A program made the position numbers and the translations under genes. The notes beneath the pieces were generated by a model that worked only from the letters and a program-made list of their open reading frames with translations, did not search any database and was not told the DNA's origin. From NCBI GenBank assembly GCA_002779595.1, contig PEWF01000041.1, positions 1-16,760 of the forward strand: 16,760 bases of DNA, read 5' to 3'. This DNA comes from an archaeon CG07_land_8_20_14_0_80_38_8. GTDB taxonomy: Archaea; Nanobdellota; Nanobdellia; Tiddalikarchaeales; Tiddalikarchaeaceae. This document shows, piece after piece, positions 7,134 to 13,486 of this stretch (positions within the stretch are counted from its first letter, which is position 1; every line of letters begins with the position of its first letter).

Positions 7134-8072
7134 TTAATACTTAATCCTTTTATGAATTTTTCCAATAAAAGTCATGAAAAAATTTGCCTTAAAAAATGCG
7201 AGCGGAACGCAAAAAACATTAATAATCCAAAAACCTGCCAAAGTGAAAAATAAGAAGAACAATAAGACGATAATAGCCGGAACATACGACAATAAGTAAA
7301 AGAAAGGCATTAAAACCAATCCTGATAAGGATACGAAAGCAAAACTAATAATAAGCACTAAAATATTGACAACAAATTCAAGAATAACAGTGACTAAGAA
7401 CATGAAAATAATCTCTGCCTTATTCTTCCCCCATAAATTCAAAAATTCCTGAAAAGCTGACAAAAAATTAATCCTCCTGAAAAACATTAAAGGAATAATA
7501 AAAGCTTCCAATAAGAAATTAAGAACATAAAGAAAAACTGCCACAATCAGGAACAAAATCAAGAATGCAAAAAAATTAAATATTAATTCAAAAATTCCCG
7601 CGTTCAGCAGCAAATTAGTCCATGAAAAAACCAGCAAAGGAATGAACAAACCAATTATTAACATTAACAATGCCTTGAATTTGAACAAAGAATGCGCCTC
7701 CTCTCCGAACTTCTTCAATGATTTCCTGAAATTAATCACCTTCATCTTAACAGCGTCAAACAATAATAATAAGGAAAAAGAATGAAAATATAACAGGATA
7801 ACCCCGAAAACGAGTGATAAAATAAAAAATAAAGAGATAAGAACAATCTCAGCATTAAAACTAAAAAATTCATCAGCAATTCTGACATCAGCAAGGTTCA
7901 GAATATTGGGCATTGTCTTATAAAAAATTGCAGAGCATGACAGCAATCCTGAAAAACCGGAAAATAAAGCAATAACTCCAAGAATCAATTTTTCATTAAA
8001 ATTCAAAAGTTTCACCTTACTAACTGTTTTCGTGAAAACTTCACTGATTATCCTCAAACCAAACGCTCTCAT
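7134..8072 (-). CDS. Polytopic membrane protein of unknown function
   Basis: I cannot assign a named family with confidence. This 312-aa protein is very rich in Phe, Leu and Ile, with about six membrane segments near 29-51, 74-107, 134-156, 163-195, 219-248 and 253-292. Two polar, basic loops occur at 108-132 ('AVKMKVINFRKSLKKFGEE') and 198-219 ('FRRINFLSAFQEFLNLWGKN'). The repeated theme of a basic loop with 'F..s.k.f' between long hydrophobic blocks recalls membrane domains of the DUF4013 or glycerophosphodiesterase-membrane-domain type, which I offer only as a suggestion. There is no signal peptide or catalytic motif. It is divergent from the zinc-ribbon protein gene and lies 11 bp upstream of nucS, so it may share a transcript with nucS. 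Confidence 0.7.
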   Translation of the reverse strand: MRAFGLRIISEVFTKTVSKVKLLNFNEKLILGVIALFSGFSGLLSCSAIFYKTMPNILNLADVRIADEFFSFNAEIVLISLFFILSLVFGVILLYFHSFSLLLLFDAVKMKVINFRKSLKKFGEEAHSLFKFKALLMLIIGLFIPLLVFSWTNLLLNAGIFELIFNFFAFLILFLIVAVFLYVLNFLLEAFIIPLMFFRRINFLSAFQEFLNLWGKNKAEIIFMFLVTVILEFVVNILVLIISFAFVSLSGLVLMPFFYLLSYVPAIIVLLFFLFFTLAGFWIINVFCVPLAFFKANFFMTFIGKIHKRIKY

Positions 8073-8100
8073 TATTACTCAATTCCAAAAAATTCAGTGC

Positions 8101-8129
8101 TTTTATTCTTTTTTCAAAACTTTTAATAA
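8101..8129. promoter_or_regulatory. Divergent promoter region before the zinc-ribbon protein gene
   Basis: The 80-bp gap 8073-8152 is the longest in the window. Plus-strand TTTTAATAA (8121-8129) lies 24-32 bp before the ATG at 8153, a good leaderless spacing. On the minus strand AAAAAAGAATAAAA (8101-8114) could serve the 312-aa gene (ATG at 8072) with a short leader. No operator-like palindrome is evident. Confidence 0.45.
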
Positions 8130-8152
8130 ATAAGAAGTGGTAATTTTATTCA

Positions 8153-9538
8153 ATGGTTTACCCCGAATCCTGGAAATGCCCGAATTGCAGGCACATTGTC
8201 AAGAATAACAAGATGTGCACTAACTGCAAATTCAAATATTCCCTCCACTACCCTGAATTGTGGAGCTGCCCTGAATGCGGGGAATTAATCAGCAATTCAA
8301 AAATTTGCCCGAAATGCAATTACCCGAACGAACTGCACTACCCCTATTTGTGGCACTGCCCTGAATGCAATAATTTGGTTCATTCAAGCACTTCCTGCAG
8401 CAAGTGCGGATACGAAGCAGCTGATGAAAAAAGTTCAGAAAATAAGATTAAACTCGAAAAAAAATTAAGAAAATATTTCACAATTTTAAAGGAAAGGAAA
8501 AACATTGTACTAATCAGTGCAGGAATAATCACACTATTGGGATTATTATTGTTATTCAGCATTCCTGCGCTTCCGGAAAATTACATAACCAAAGATTTTG
8601 CCAAAGCAGGCGAAAACTTCAACTTATACGTGAACACCAACCCTAATGCTGAAAGCGTGACACTCTCACTGACAAATCCAACAAGCGGCGAAGTGACTGA
8701 GTACTCTGCAGAGAAGAACGGTAAAACGAGCTGGATTGTCAGGAATTTAATGCTTAATGAAAGCGGGGAATGGAGCGCAATAGTAAAAATTAAGACTTTC
8801 AGCGCAACCACTGACTTAATAGACACATTAAACGTGCAAAGCATTTGCGAAGAAAATGATGACTGCAGTGACAACAAAGTTTGCTGCAACGGGGCGTGCA
8901 TAACATCATGCATAAGCAATAATGACTGCGATGACAGCTTGACTCCGACAATTGACGTGTGCAATAACCCTAAAACCTGCAATTATTACTGCACCCACGA
9001 AGAACCAAGCTGTTCATTCAACAGCGACGATTACTGCCCGGTTAACTGCAACAGGGAAAATGATATTGACTGCACTAACTGCCCGAATAACCAAGTATTA
9101 TGCAGTAATGCGTGCTACGAGACGTGCTACATTAATAATGACTGCGATGACAACAATATTTCAACGCAGGACAGTTGCGTGAAAAGCATAAACCCCTGCA
9201 ATTCTTACTGCACCAACACTCCTTACTCTGAAATTAACTGCTCATCAGGGAAAATAAGGGTGGGCAGCGAGTGCGTGGTTCCCGCTTGCATGACTGAAGA
9301 CGACTGCTATGACAACCGCGACAATTACGCATACAAGTGCTACAACGGCGGAACAATTAATGCGTACTGCTATTACCAGCCATGCCTTGCAGGGCAAATC
9401 GTGTGCAAAATTAACGGATTAAACGCGTGCGTTTACCCGGCATGCGATAATAATAATGACTGCGACAAAGGGGAGGCAGGAGTATTCTATTACTGCATGA
9501 ACCACGGAACATGCGATGCTTACTGCACAGAAATCTGA
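8153..9538 (+). CDS. Membrane-anchored protein with three tandem zinc ribbons and a Cys-rich exodomain
   Basis: This 461-aa protein has a clear modular layout. Residues 1-90 are three copies of an exactly 30-residue zinc-ribbon repeat (Cys at 9/12/22/25, 39/42/52/55 and 69/72/82/85), each starting 'YPxxWxCPxC'. A lysine-rich, probably helical linker (about 93-116) leads to one membrane helix (117-137). Residues about 145-228 look like a beta-sandwich (Ig-like) domain ending just before Cys232. Residues 230-461 are a Cys-rich region with five modules of the form C-x(4)-DC-x-D/K ('SCISNNDCDD', 'TCYINNDCDD', 'ACMTEDDCYD', 'ACDNNNDCDK' and 'ICEENDDCSD'). Such Cys-rich exodomains are common in DPANN surface proteins. 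The predicted topology is ribbons inside and Cys-rich region outside, the latter probably held by disulfides. Function is unknown; a link between surface and cytoplasm is inference. It is preceded by its own TATA. Confidence 0.85.
   Translation: MVYPESWKCPNCRHIVKNNKMCTNCKFKYSLHYPELWSCPECGELISNSKICPKCNYPNELHYPYLWHCPECNNLVHSSTSCSKCGYEAADEKSSENKIKLEKKLRKYFTILKERKNIVLISAGIITLLGLLLLFSIPALPENYITKDFAKAGENFNLYVNTNPNAESVTLSLTNPTSGEVTEYSAEKNGKTSWIVRNLMLNESGEWSAIVKIKTFSATTDLIDTLNVQSICEENDDCSDNKVCCNGACITSCISNNDCDDSLTPTIDVCNNPKTCNYYCTHEEPSCSFNSDDYCPVNCNRENDIDCTNCPNNQVLCSNACYETCYINNDCDDNNISTQDSCVKSINPCNSYCTNTPYSEINCSSGKIRVGSECVVPACMTEDDCYDNRDNYAYKCYNGGTINAYCYYQPCLAGQIVCKINGLNACVYPACDNNNDCDKGEAGVFYYCMNHGTCDAYCTEI
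8159..8422 (+). repeat. Three 90-bp coding repeats (zinc-ribbon units)
   Basis: Three in-frame tandem units of 30 codons encode residues 3-32, 33-62 and 63-90 of the zinc-ribbon protein. Each holds two CxxC knuckles spaced by 9 residues and begins Tyr-Pro-x-x-Trp. The unit length is identical in all three copies. The encoded residues between knuckles have diverged, so the duplication is not recent. Confidence 0.8.
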
Positions 9539-9548
9539 TACAATAATA

Positions 9549-9557
9549 TTTTTATAC
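9549..9557 (+). promoter_or_regulatory. TATA-like element for the SWIM protein gene
   Basis: TTTTTATAC lies 25-33 bp before the ATG at 9582 in the 43-bp gap after the zinc-ribbon gene. It suggests an independent, leaderless transcript. Confidence 0.55.
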
Positions 9558-9581
9558 ATTCATCATTCTTATTAATCAAAA

Positions 9582-9812
9582 ATGATGCGCGTAAAAAAAG
9601 ATTATGAAAGTTTAAGGAATAAAGCATTCACAGTATTCAACACTGCCAACAAGAAAAAACACAGCGTTATTTACAAAATAGAAAAGGATGAATGGTGCTG
9701 CGACTGCACGTGGAACAGTTTAAAAGAAACCCATTGCTCGCACATAAAAGCAGTGATTAAAAAAATTAACTCAAAAAAAGCCGAGAAATTAGTTAAAAAA
9801 TTAGGAATATGA
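9582..9812 (+). CDS. Small stand-alone SWIM zinc-finger protein
   Basis: This 76-aa basic protein consists almost entirely of a SWIM domain. The zinc-binding pattern is visible as 'CDCTWNSLKETHCSHIKAV' (about 40-58), that is C-x-C-x(n)-C-x-H, with the preceding 'HSVIYKIEKDEWCC' forming the usual strands. SWIM fingers bind DNA or protein partners and are usually small parts of larger proteins such as SWI2/SNF2 ATPases, MuDR transposases or archaeal Sws1-like recombination factors. Here it is alone with a lysine-rich C-terminal helix ('KKINSKKAEKLVKKLG'), so an adapter or nucleic-acid-binding role is likely (inference). The start is 'ATGATG'; either Met fits. Its 3' end overlaps the convergent DUF4010 gene by 20 bp. 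Confidence 0.8.
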   Translation: MMRVKKDYESLRNKAFTVFNTANKKKHSVIYKIEKDEWCCDCTWNSLKETHCSHIKAVIKKINSKKAEKLVKKLGI

Positions 9813-11034
9813 AAATAATCAAAGGAATAATCATTAACCCAAAATTAATAATCACTTTCTTCAACAATTCCTTCCCTCCAACAGAGGCAGCAATGAATAA
9901 TTTTACCAAAGTATTAGTAATGCACACCAATAATATGCTGATACTGCCAGTAGTGTAACTTATGCCTGCACCTGACAATGAAGCCATTGACAAAGTAATC
10001 GCGTCAGTATCCACAAAACCAGCCAGAGTGCTTGTAATAAAAGTTCCTGCCTGCCCGAAAAAATCATTGCCCAATTTTGAAACCAGTAAAATAACAGCCA
10101 ATAAAGCAGTAAATTTCAGGGCAGGAATGAAATTAAAAGGGCTTTCATGAATAATACGCGCATTAGTATTATTCCCGCCCCTGCTCATAGTGAAAGAAAT
10201 AATAATGCCAGTAACAGCTGAAAGAACCAAAGGAATGATTAATGAATAACTTAATTCAGGATTGAAAATGTATGCTTCCAGTAAAATCCTTAAAAACATT
10301 ATGCTGGCAGCAACAGTTATGCCAGCAGCGCAGGAATTTAACAATTTACTGCTCTTCCTGCTAATAATTGACAAACTGCTCGCAACAGCAGTTGAACTAA
10401 TCAATCCGCCCAACACTCCGCTCCAGAAAACGCCCTTATACGCACCCAAAAATTTGCCTGCAATGTAGCCCGCAAAACTAATGCCAAGAATTAAAACAAC
10501 CATTAGCCATAAATTGTAAGGATTAATCACACCCAAAGGGTCAATTGACTGGTTTGGAAGCAACGGCAGGATTACAAAAGCCACTATTCCGAACTTTAAC
10601 GCATCCAATAATTCGCCAGTTTTCATCTTCCTTGCAAAATTGTGGAGTATTTCCTTCTCAGTCAATATGAGAGTGGTAATAATTGCGAGCGCAACAGCCA
10701 AGTACTGGTAATCGTCAAAGTAAGAGATTAAACCAATCAAGTAAGTTAATAATAACACAATAGTGCTCGTAAGCCCGAAACTCTTATTATTGCTCCTGCT
10801 TGTGTCATAACCAACCACTACTAATAAGAAAACGCTCGCCACTGAAACAGGCATAACCCAGTCATTCAGAGTTGCATGGGCAATAAAGCTTGAAAGCATG
10901 CCCAATAATGAAAAGAAAGCAAGAGTCCTGATACCGCCAGGGTAACCCCTATGAACTCTTTCCCGGTCAATGCCAATCAAACCCCCCAAACCCAAAGCCA
11001 ACAATATTTTGAACAATAAAGCACCGAAATCCAT
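9793..11034 (-). CDS. MgtC/SapB-like plus DUF4010 membrane protein
   Basis: This is a multi-pass inner membrane protein of about 413 aa. Its N-terminal part has the MgtC/SapB signature 'LGGLIGIDRERVHRGYPGG' followed by 'IRTLAFFSLLGML' (glycine-rich helix, ERE-like motif, GxRT). The C-terminal half has DUF4010 landmarks: 'GVLGGLISSTAVASSLS' and 'GFVDTDAITLSMASL', matching GLxGGLxSSTAV and GLxDxDAITxS. About 11-12 hydrophobic helices are present. MgtC relatives are linked to magnesium or acid stress in bacteria; function in archaea is not established. The frame is open to a GTG at 11052, but I prefer the ATG at 11034 (codon 7) because the TATA-like TTTTTAAAC (minus strand, 11058-11066) lies 24-32 bp before it and only 6-14 bp before the GTG. 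Confidence 0.88.
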   Translation of the reverse strand: MDFGALLFKILLALGLGGLIGIDRERVHRGYPGGIRTLAFFSLLGMLSSFIAHATLNDWVMPVSVASVFLLVVVGYDTSRSNNKSFGLTSTIVLLLTYLIGLISYFDDYQYLAVALAIITTLILTEKEILHNFARKMKTGELLDALKFGIVAFVILPLLPNQSIDPLGVINPYNLWLMVVLILGISFAGYIAGKFLGAYKGVFWSGVLGGLISSTAVASSLSIISRKSSKLLNSCAAGITVAASIMFLRILLEAYIFNPELSYSLIIPLVLSAVTGIIISFTMSRGGNNTNARIIHESPFNFIPALKFTALLAVILLVSKLGNDFFGQAGTFITSTLAGFVDTDAITLSMASLSGAGISYTTGSISILLVCITNTLVKLFIAASVGGKELLKKVIINFGLMIIPLIIFIFLIF

Positions 11035-11057
11035 AAGTAAGAAATAATCCACTAATT

Positions 11058-11066
11058 GTTTAAAAA
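11058..11066 (-). promoter_or_regulatory. TATA-like element that decides the MgtC/DUF4010 start
   Basis: Minus-strand TTTTTAAAC is 24-32 bp before the ATG at 11034. It is only 6-14 bp before the GTG at 11052, so it favours the ATG. It sits in the 16-bp gap after the 299-aa gene. Confidence 0.5.
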
Positions 11067-11068
11067 GT

Positions 11069-11965
11069 TTATAATTCCTCGCCTTTCATTAATTTAATAA
11101 CAGCTTCAGCCACTTGCTCGCTGTACTCCGGATTTTCAGAACCTATCATTGACAACAACATTTTCTTGAACTCTGTCCCATCATTTCTTTTACCAGCAGG
11201 CATTGAATCCAACACTTTATTAAAAAATTTAATCATTCCCTGCGAATCCAAATTTTGAAGATATGAAAATTTTTCAGAAACTTCAAAAAATACTGGCAGG
11301 TTACGCCAAACACTGACCTTACCAGCCAAAGGGGATGCGTAATAATATTTCACAGCATTGCCCGCTGTTTTAACCGCAACTATGAAATGATTCTTATGAA
11401 TTCCAAAAATTTCACTCATCATTGAAATTACTGCAGAACTAAAACCAATAAAAATTTCACCAGCCTGAACCTCCAAATCCTTAATTAAAATTTCCCGCTC
11501 ACTGACACTCTTAAATAATCTTTTAAGGAATAATTTGTCACCCTCCAATAATCCCTTAACTTCCTCATAAAAAGAAGCGCGGTCACCCTTAAAACCACTG
11601 CTCAAACTGATTAACTTATTAACAGCATCCTTCCCCACCTGCTCATCAAAATCAAAACCTTTAGGAAAAGTTGCAAAAATATAATCATTATCATTGTCAT
11701 CTTTTCTGATAATGAAATCAATAATTTTTTCCGCAACTAATTTAACACCCATAATTTCCTCCCTTAATGAGTAAATACTTTTTAATTCAGCAGAAAATTC
11801 AGCATTCAAAAGATGCAACAAAGCAGTTAATCCTCCTGATAAAACATCCAAATCTTCCGACATTTCATGCAGGCGAACAGCCCCGCACTCAGCCTGAAGA
11901 AGAATTAAACTATTCCTTATCACAATCAACGGCTTCGCGTATTGCCCTCTCATCACTAACGGCAT
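11069..11965 (-). CDS. Protein of unknown function, about 298 aa
   Basis: I do not recognise this protein. It is soluble, mixed alpha/beta and Lys/Glu-rich, with no membrane segment, signal peptide, cysteine cluster or classical nucleotide-binding loop. From about residue 30 to 80 it looks helical, with a possible coiled coil ('LKSIYSLREEIMGVKLVAEK'). A strand-like 'DNDYIFATFPKGFDFDEQV' follows, then a helical middle (about 115-170), a beta-rich region with 'AGNAVKYYYASPLAGKVSVW', and a helical end. An acidic cluster 'RKDDNDND' is near 88-95. The frame is open to a TTG at 11968; the adjoining ATG at 11965 is the better start, with further Met codons at 11950 and near residue 36. It is divergent from the archaemetzincin-like gene, with a shared AT-rich promoter. 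Confidence 0.7.
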   Translation of the reverse strand: MPLVMRGQYAKPLIVIRNSLILLQAECGAVRLHEMSEDLDVLSGGLTALLHLLNAEFSAELKSIYSLREEIMGVKLVAEKIIDFIIRKDDNDNDYIFATFPKGFDFDEQVGKDAVNKLISLSSGFKGDRASFYEEVKGLLEGDKLFLKRLFKSVSEREILIKDLEVQAGEIFIGFSSAVISMMSEIFGIHKNHFIVAVKTAGNAVKYYYASPLAGKVSVWRNLPVFFEVSEKFSYLQNLDSQGMIKFFNKVLDSMPAGKRNDGTEFKKMLLSMIGSENPEYSEQVAEAVIKLMKGEEL

Positions 11966-11980
11966 CAAGTGTTAAGATAC

Positions 11981-11996
11981 TTTTTTAAATTAAAAA
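11981..11996. promoter_or_regulatory. Shared divergent TATA-like region
   Basis: The near-palindromic AT run TTTTTTAAATTAAAAA lies about 16-31 bp before the ATG at 11965 (minus strand) and 20-35 bp before the ATG at 12016 (plus strand). It can supply TATA boxes for both genes. A G-rich AGGGGGAG (12007-12014) directly before the plus-strand ATG is too close (1 nt) to act as a normal Shine-Dalgarno site. Confidence 0.45.
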
Positions 11997-12015
11997 ATGT
12001 AATGGTAGGGGGAGT

Positions 12016-12561
12016 ATGGGTGTTAAACAAGTCATTGTCAAAGGACTGGACAACCTGGAAGCAAGCATTTTTAAAAGCGTTTTCAAAGGGTTGAGCAACG
12101 GAATTGTTGAAGTTTTAAATGATGACAGTTATGACGAACTTGACTATTACGAATTAATCTCTCCCAACCCGCAGGATTACAACGTGTTAATATTAAACAG
12201 GCATCAGGAAAATTTTGCCTGCATAAAACCTGAAAATAAGTTCATATACTTTTCAATACCTAAGAATTTATGCAAAGAAGATTCTGAAAAACTTGTAAAA
12301 AATTATTACTTATTATTAATCAGCGACGCTTTCCTGCCCAAAAATGAAAATAATAAGCATAAAACTAATAATTGCGTGAATTCAGCAAATTTTTACTTCA
12401 ACGAGAGCCTGGAATCAATGGACAAAAAATTACTGGAAAAAAATGAGTTATGCATTGACTGCCACCGAATGCTCGACTTGGATGTTAAGGATAATTTAAT
12501 TAACGAGTTAATTTTTCCGCCAAGTAAATATTGTGCTTGTTCTTCACAATCCGCGCCTTAA
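12016..12561 (+). CDS. Degenerate archaemetzincin-like (M54 family) protein without HExxH
   Basis: This is a 181-aa soluble protein. Its C-terminal pattern follows archaemetzincin: a lone His115, then 'NNCVNSANFYFNESLESMDK' (118-137), then 'ELCIDCHRML' (144-153). Archaemetzincins have HExxHxxGxxHC, then CVM..FS.SL...D.K, then FCxxCxxKL. In this protein the catalytic segment has become 'ISDAFLPKNENNKHK' (102-116), so the Glu and two of three zinc histidines are absent, and the first structural Cys is Lys116. Cys120, Cys146 and Cys149 of the structural zinc site remain. The N-terminal 'KQVIVKGLDNLEASIFKSVF' and 'DYNVLILNRH' fit the family's opening strand-helix and central strand. It would be inactive as a peptidase and may have a binding or structural role (inference). 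The last 20 codons overlap the radical SAM gene antisense and may be an extension of little importance. A coincidental CxxC tail is the alternative. Confidence 0.5.
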   Translation: MGVKQVIVKGLDNLEASIFKSVFKGLSNGIVEVLNDDSYDELDYYELISPNPQDYNVLILNRHQENFACIKPENKFIYFSIPKNLCKEDSEKLVKNYYLLLISDAFLPKNENNKHKTNNCVNSANFYFNESLESMDKKLLEKNELCIDCHRMLDLDVKDNLINELIFPPSKYCACSSQSAP

Positions 12562-13486
12562 CCAAGTCGCCAATCTTATTATTTGAATTGAAAACAGTAA
12601 CTAATTTATCCTTAACTTTAATGATTGATTCATTATTCAGCCAGCCAGGCAGTACAACCGCTCCGCTGACTTTGTCACCCTTGCTGAAAATAACCGGCAG
12701 TGACTTGCACTTATGAATGTTAAAATCATCCCTGTTCAGCAATAATTTATAATCCAATTCTTTGCCTAATTTTTCCAGACGCTTATTAAAATAATACCAT
12801 AACTCCTCCTTAACTTTCAACCTCCTGCCGTGCTTCTGCTTCTCAAACTTCTGGATGCCAATTTTTGCATTCAATTTCTCCGCAAACAACACTAAACTCT
12901 TCATTGAATCATCATTAAAAGAAGGAATAAGTACAGGAGCAATTAACAAATCAATACCACAAGCCACGATGCACTCAGCAATTCTCATAATTTTCTTCAC
13001 ATCATAAGAATCCAGCCCTGATAATTCCTTAGCCAAGCACTCATCCAGAGTGTTCAGGCTGAGATTAATCCTGCCCAAACCAGCACGCGCCAAATCCTTG
13101 ACTAATTCTTCGGACAATAATACTCCGTTAGTCTGCATGCTGACAATTTTAACATAAGGATTATTTTTCAAACCCTTAACCAGCCCAATAATATCCTTAT
13201 ACAATAATGGCTCGCCAATGCCGTCAATATGAGCCTCAACATCATCAACTTCCTTGTATTCAGCAACTTTATCAAAAAAATCCAGTAAGTAATTCAGTTC
13301 AACCTCGTACGTGTTAGGCTTCTTGGAGGACAATCCTTCATCCACGCTGCAGTAAACGCAGTTCAAAGGGCATCCGCTCACAGGCCGGACCTGCAATAAA
13401 TTCGTTCCCCTGTCAATAATTCCAAAAACCTGCACACCAATCAAAGGAATGCCTGAATCCTTCATTATTATGAAATGATTCCTCAT
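12500..13486 (-). CDS. Radical SAM protein with C-terminal TRAM-like domain
   Basis: This 328-aa protein has the radical SAM cluster motif CxxxCxxC at Cys39, Cys43 and Cys46 ('SGCPLNCVYCSVDEG'), which binds a 4Fe-4S cluster that cleaves S-adenosylmethionine. 'DGIGEPLLY' (88-96) is the GGE-type SAM-binding motif. 'VSMQTNGVLL' and 'GRINLSLNTLD' are the next strands of the TIM-barrel core. The last 55-60 residues ('GDLVKARIVKNKHNIYLAEK') look like a TRAM-type beta-barrel, which binds RNA in methylthiotransferases. That suggests an RNA-related substrate (inference), but the upstream TRAM/UPF0004 order of MiaB-type enzymes is absent. The ATG at 13486 overlaps the stop of the S16 protease gene (ATGA) and is preceded by AAGGT, so it is translationally coupled. 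The substrate cannot be named. Confidence 0.85.
   Translation of the reverse strand: MRNHFIIMKDSGIPLIGVQVFGIIDRGTNLLQVRPVSGCPLNCVYCSVDEGLSSKKPNTYEVELNYLLDFFDKVAEYKEVDDVEAHIDGIGEPLLYKDIIGLVKGLKNNPYVKIVSMQTNGVLLSEELVKDLARAGLGRINLSLNTLDECLAKELSGLDSYDVKKIMRIAECIVACGIDLLIAPVLIPSFNDDSMKSLVLFAEKLNAKIGIQKFEKQKHGRRLKVKEELWYYFNKRLEKLGKELDYKLLLNRDDFNIHKCKSLPVIFSKGDKVSGAVVLPGWLNNESIIKVKDKLVTVFNSNNKIGDLVKARIVKNKHNIYLAEKLTR

Noticed and set aside
8581..8982. 133-aa open frame on the minus strand inside the zinc-ribbon protein gene
   Set aside because: It is a shadow of the plus-strand Cys-rich gene, with no recognisable domain and no promoter. The plus-strand gene has regular Cys motifs.
8952..9182. 76-aa plus-strand frame inside the Cys-rich exodomain in a second frame
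   Set aside because: Low-complexity Thr/Ala-rich translation caused by the repeated codons of the real gene.
12002..12094. 30-codon frame starting at the ATG at 12002, just ahead of the archaemetzincin-like gene
   Set aside because: Different frame from the long gene, short and unremarkable. The ATG at 12016 fits the TATA spacing.
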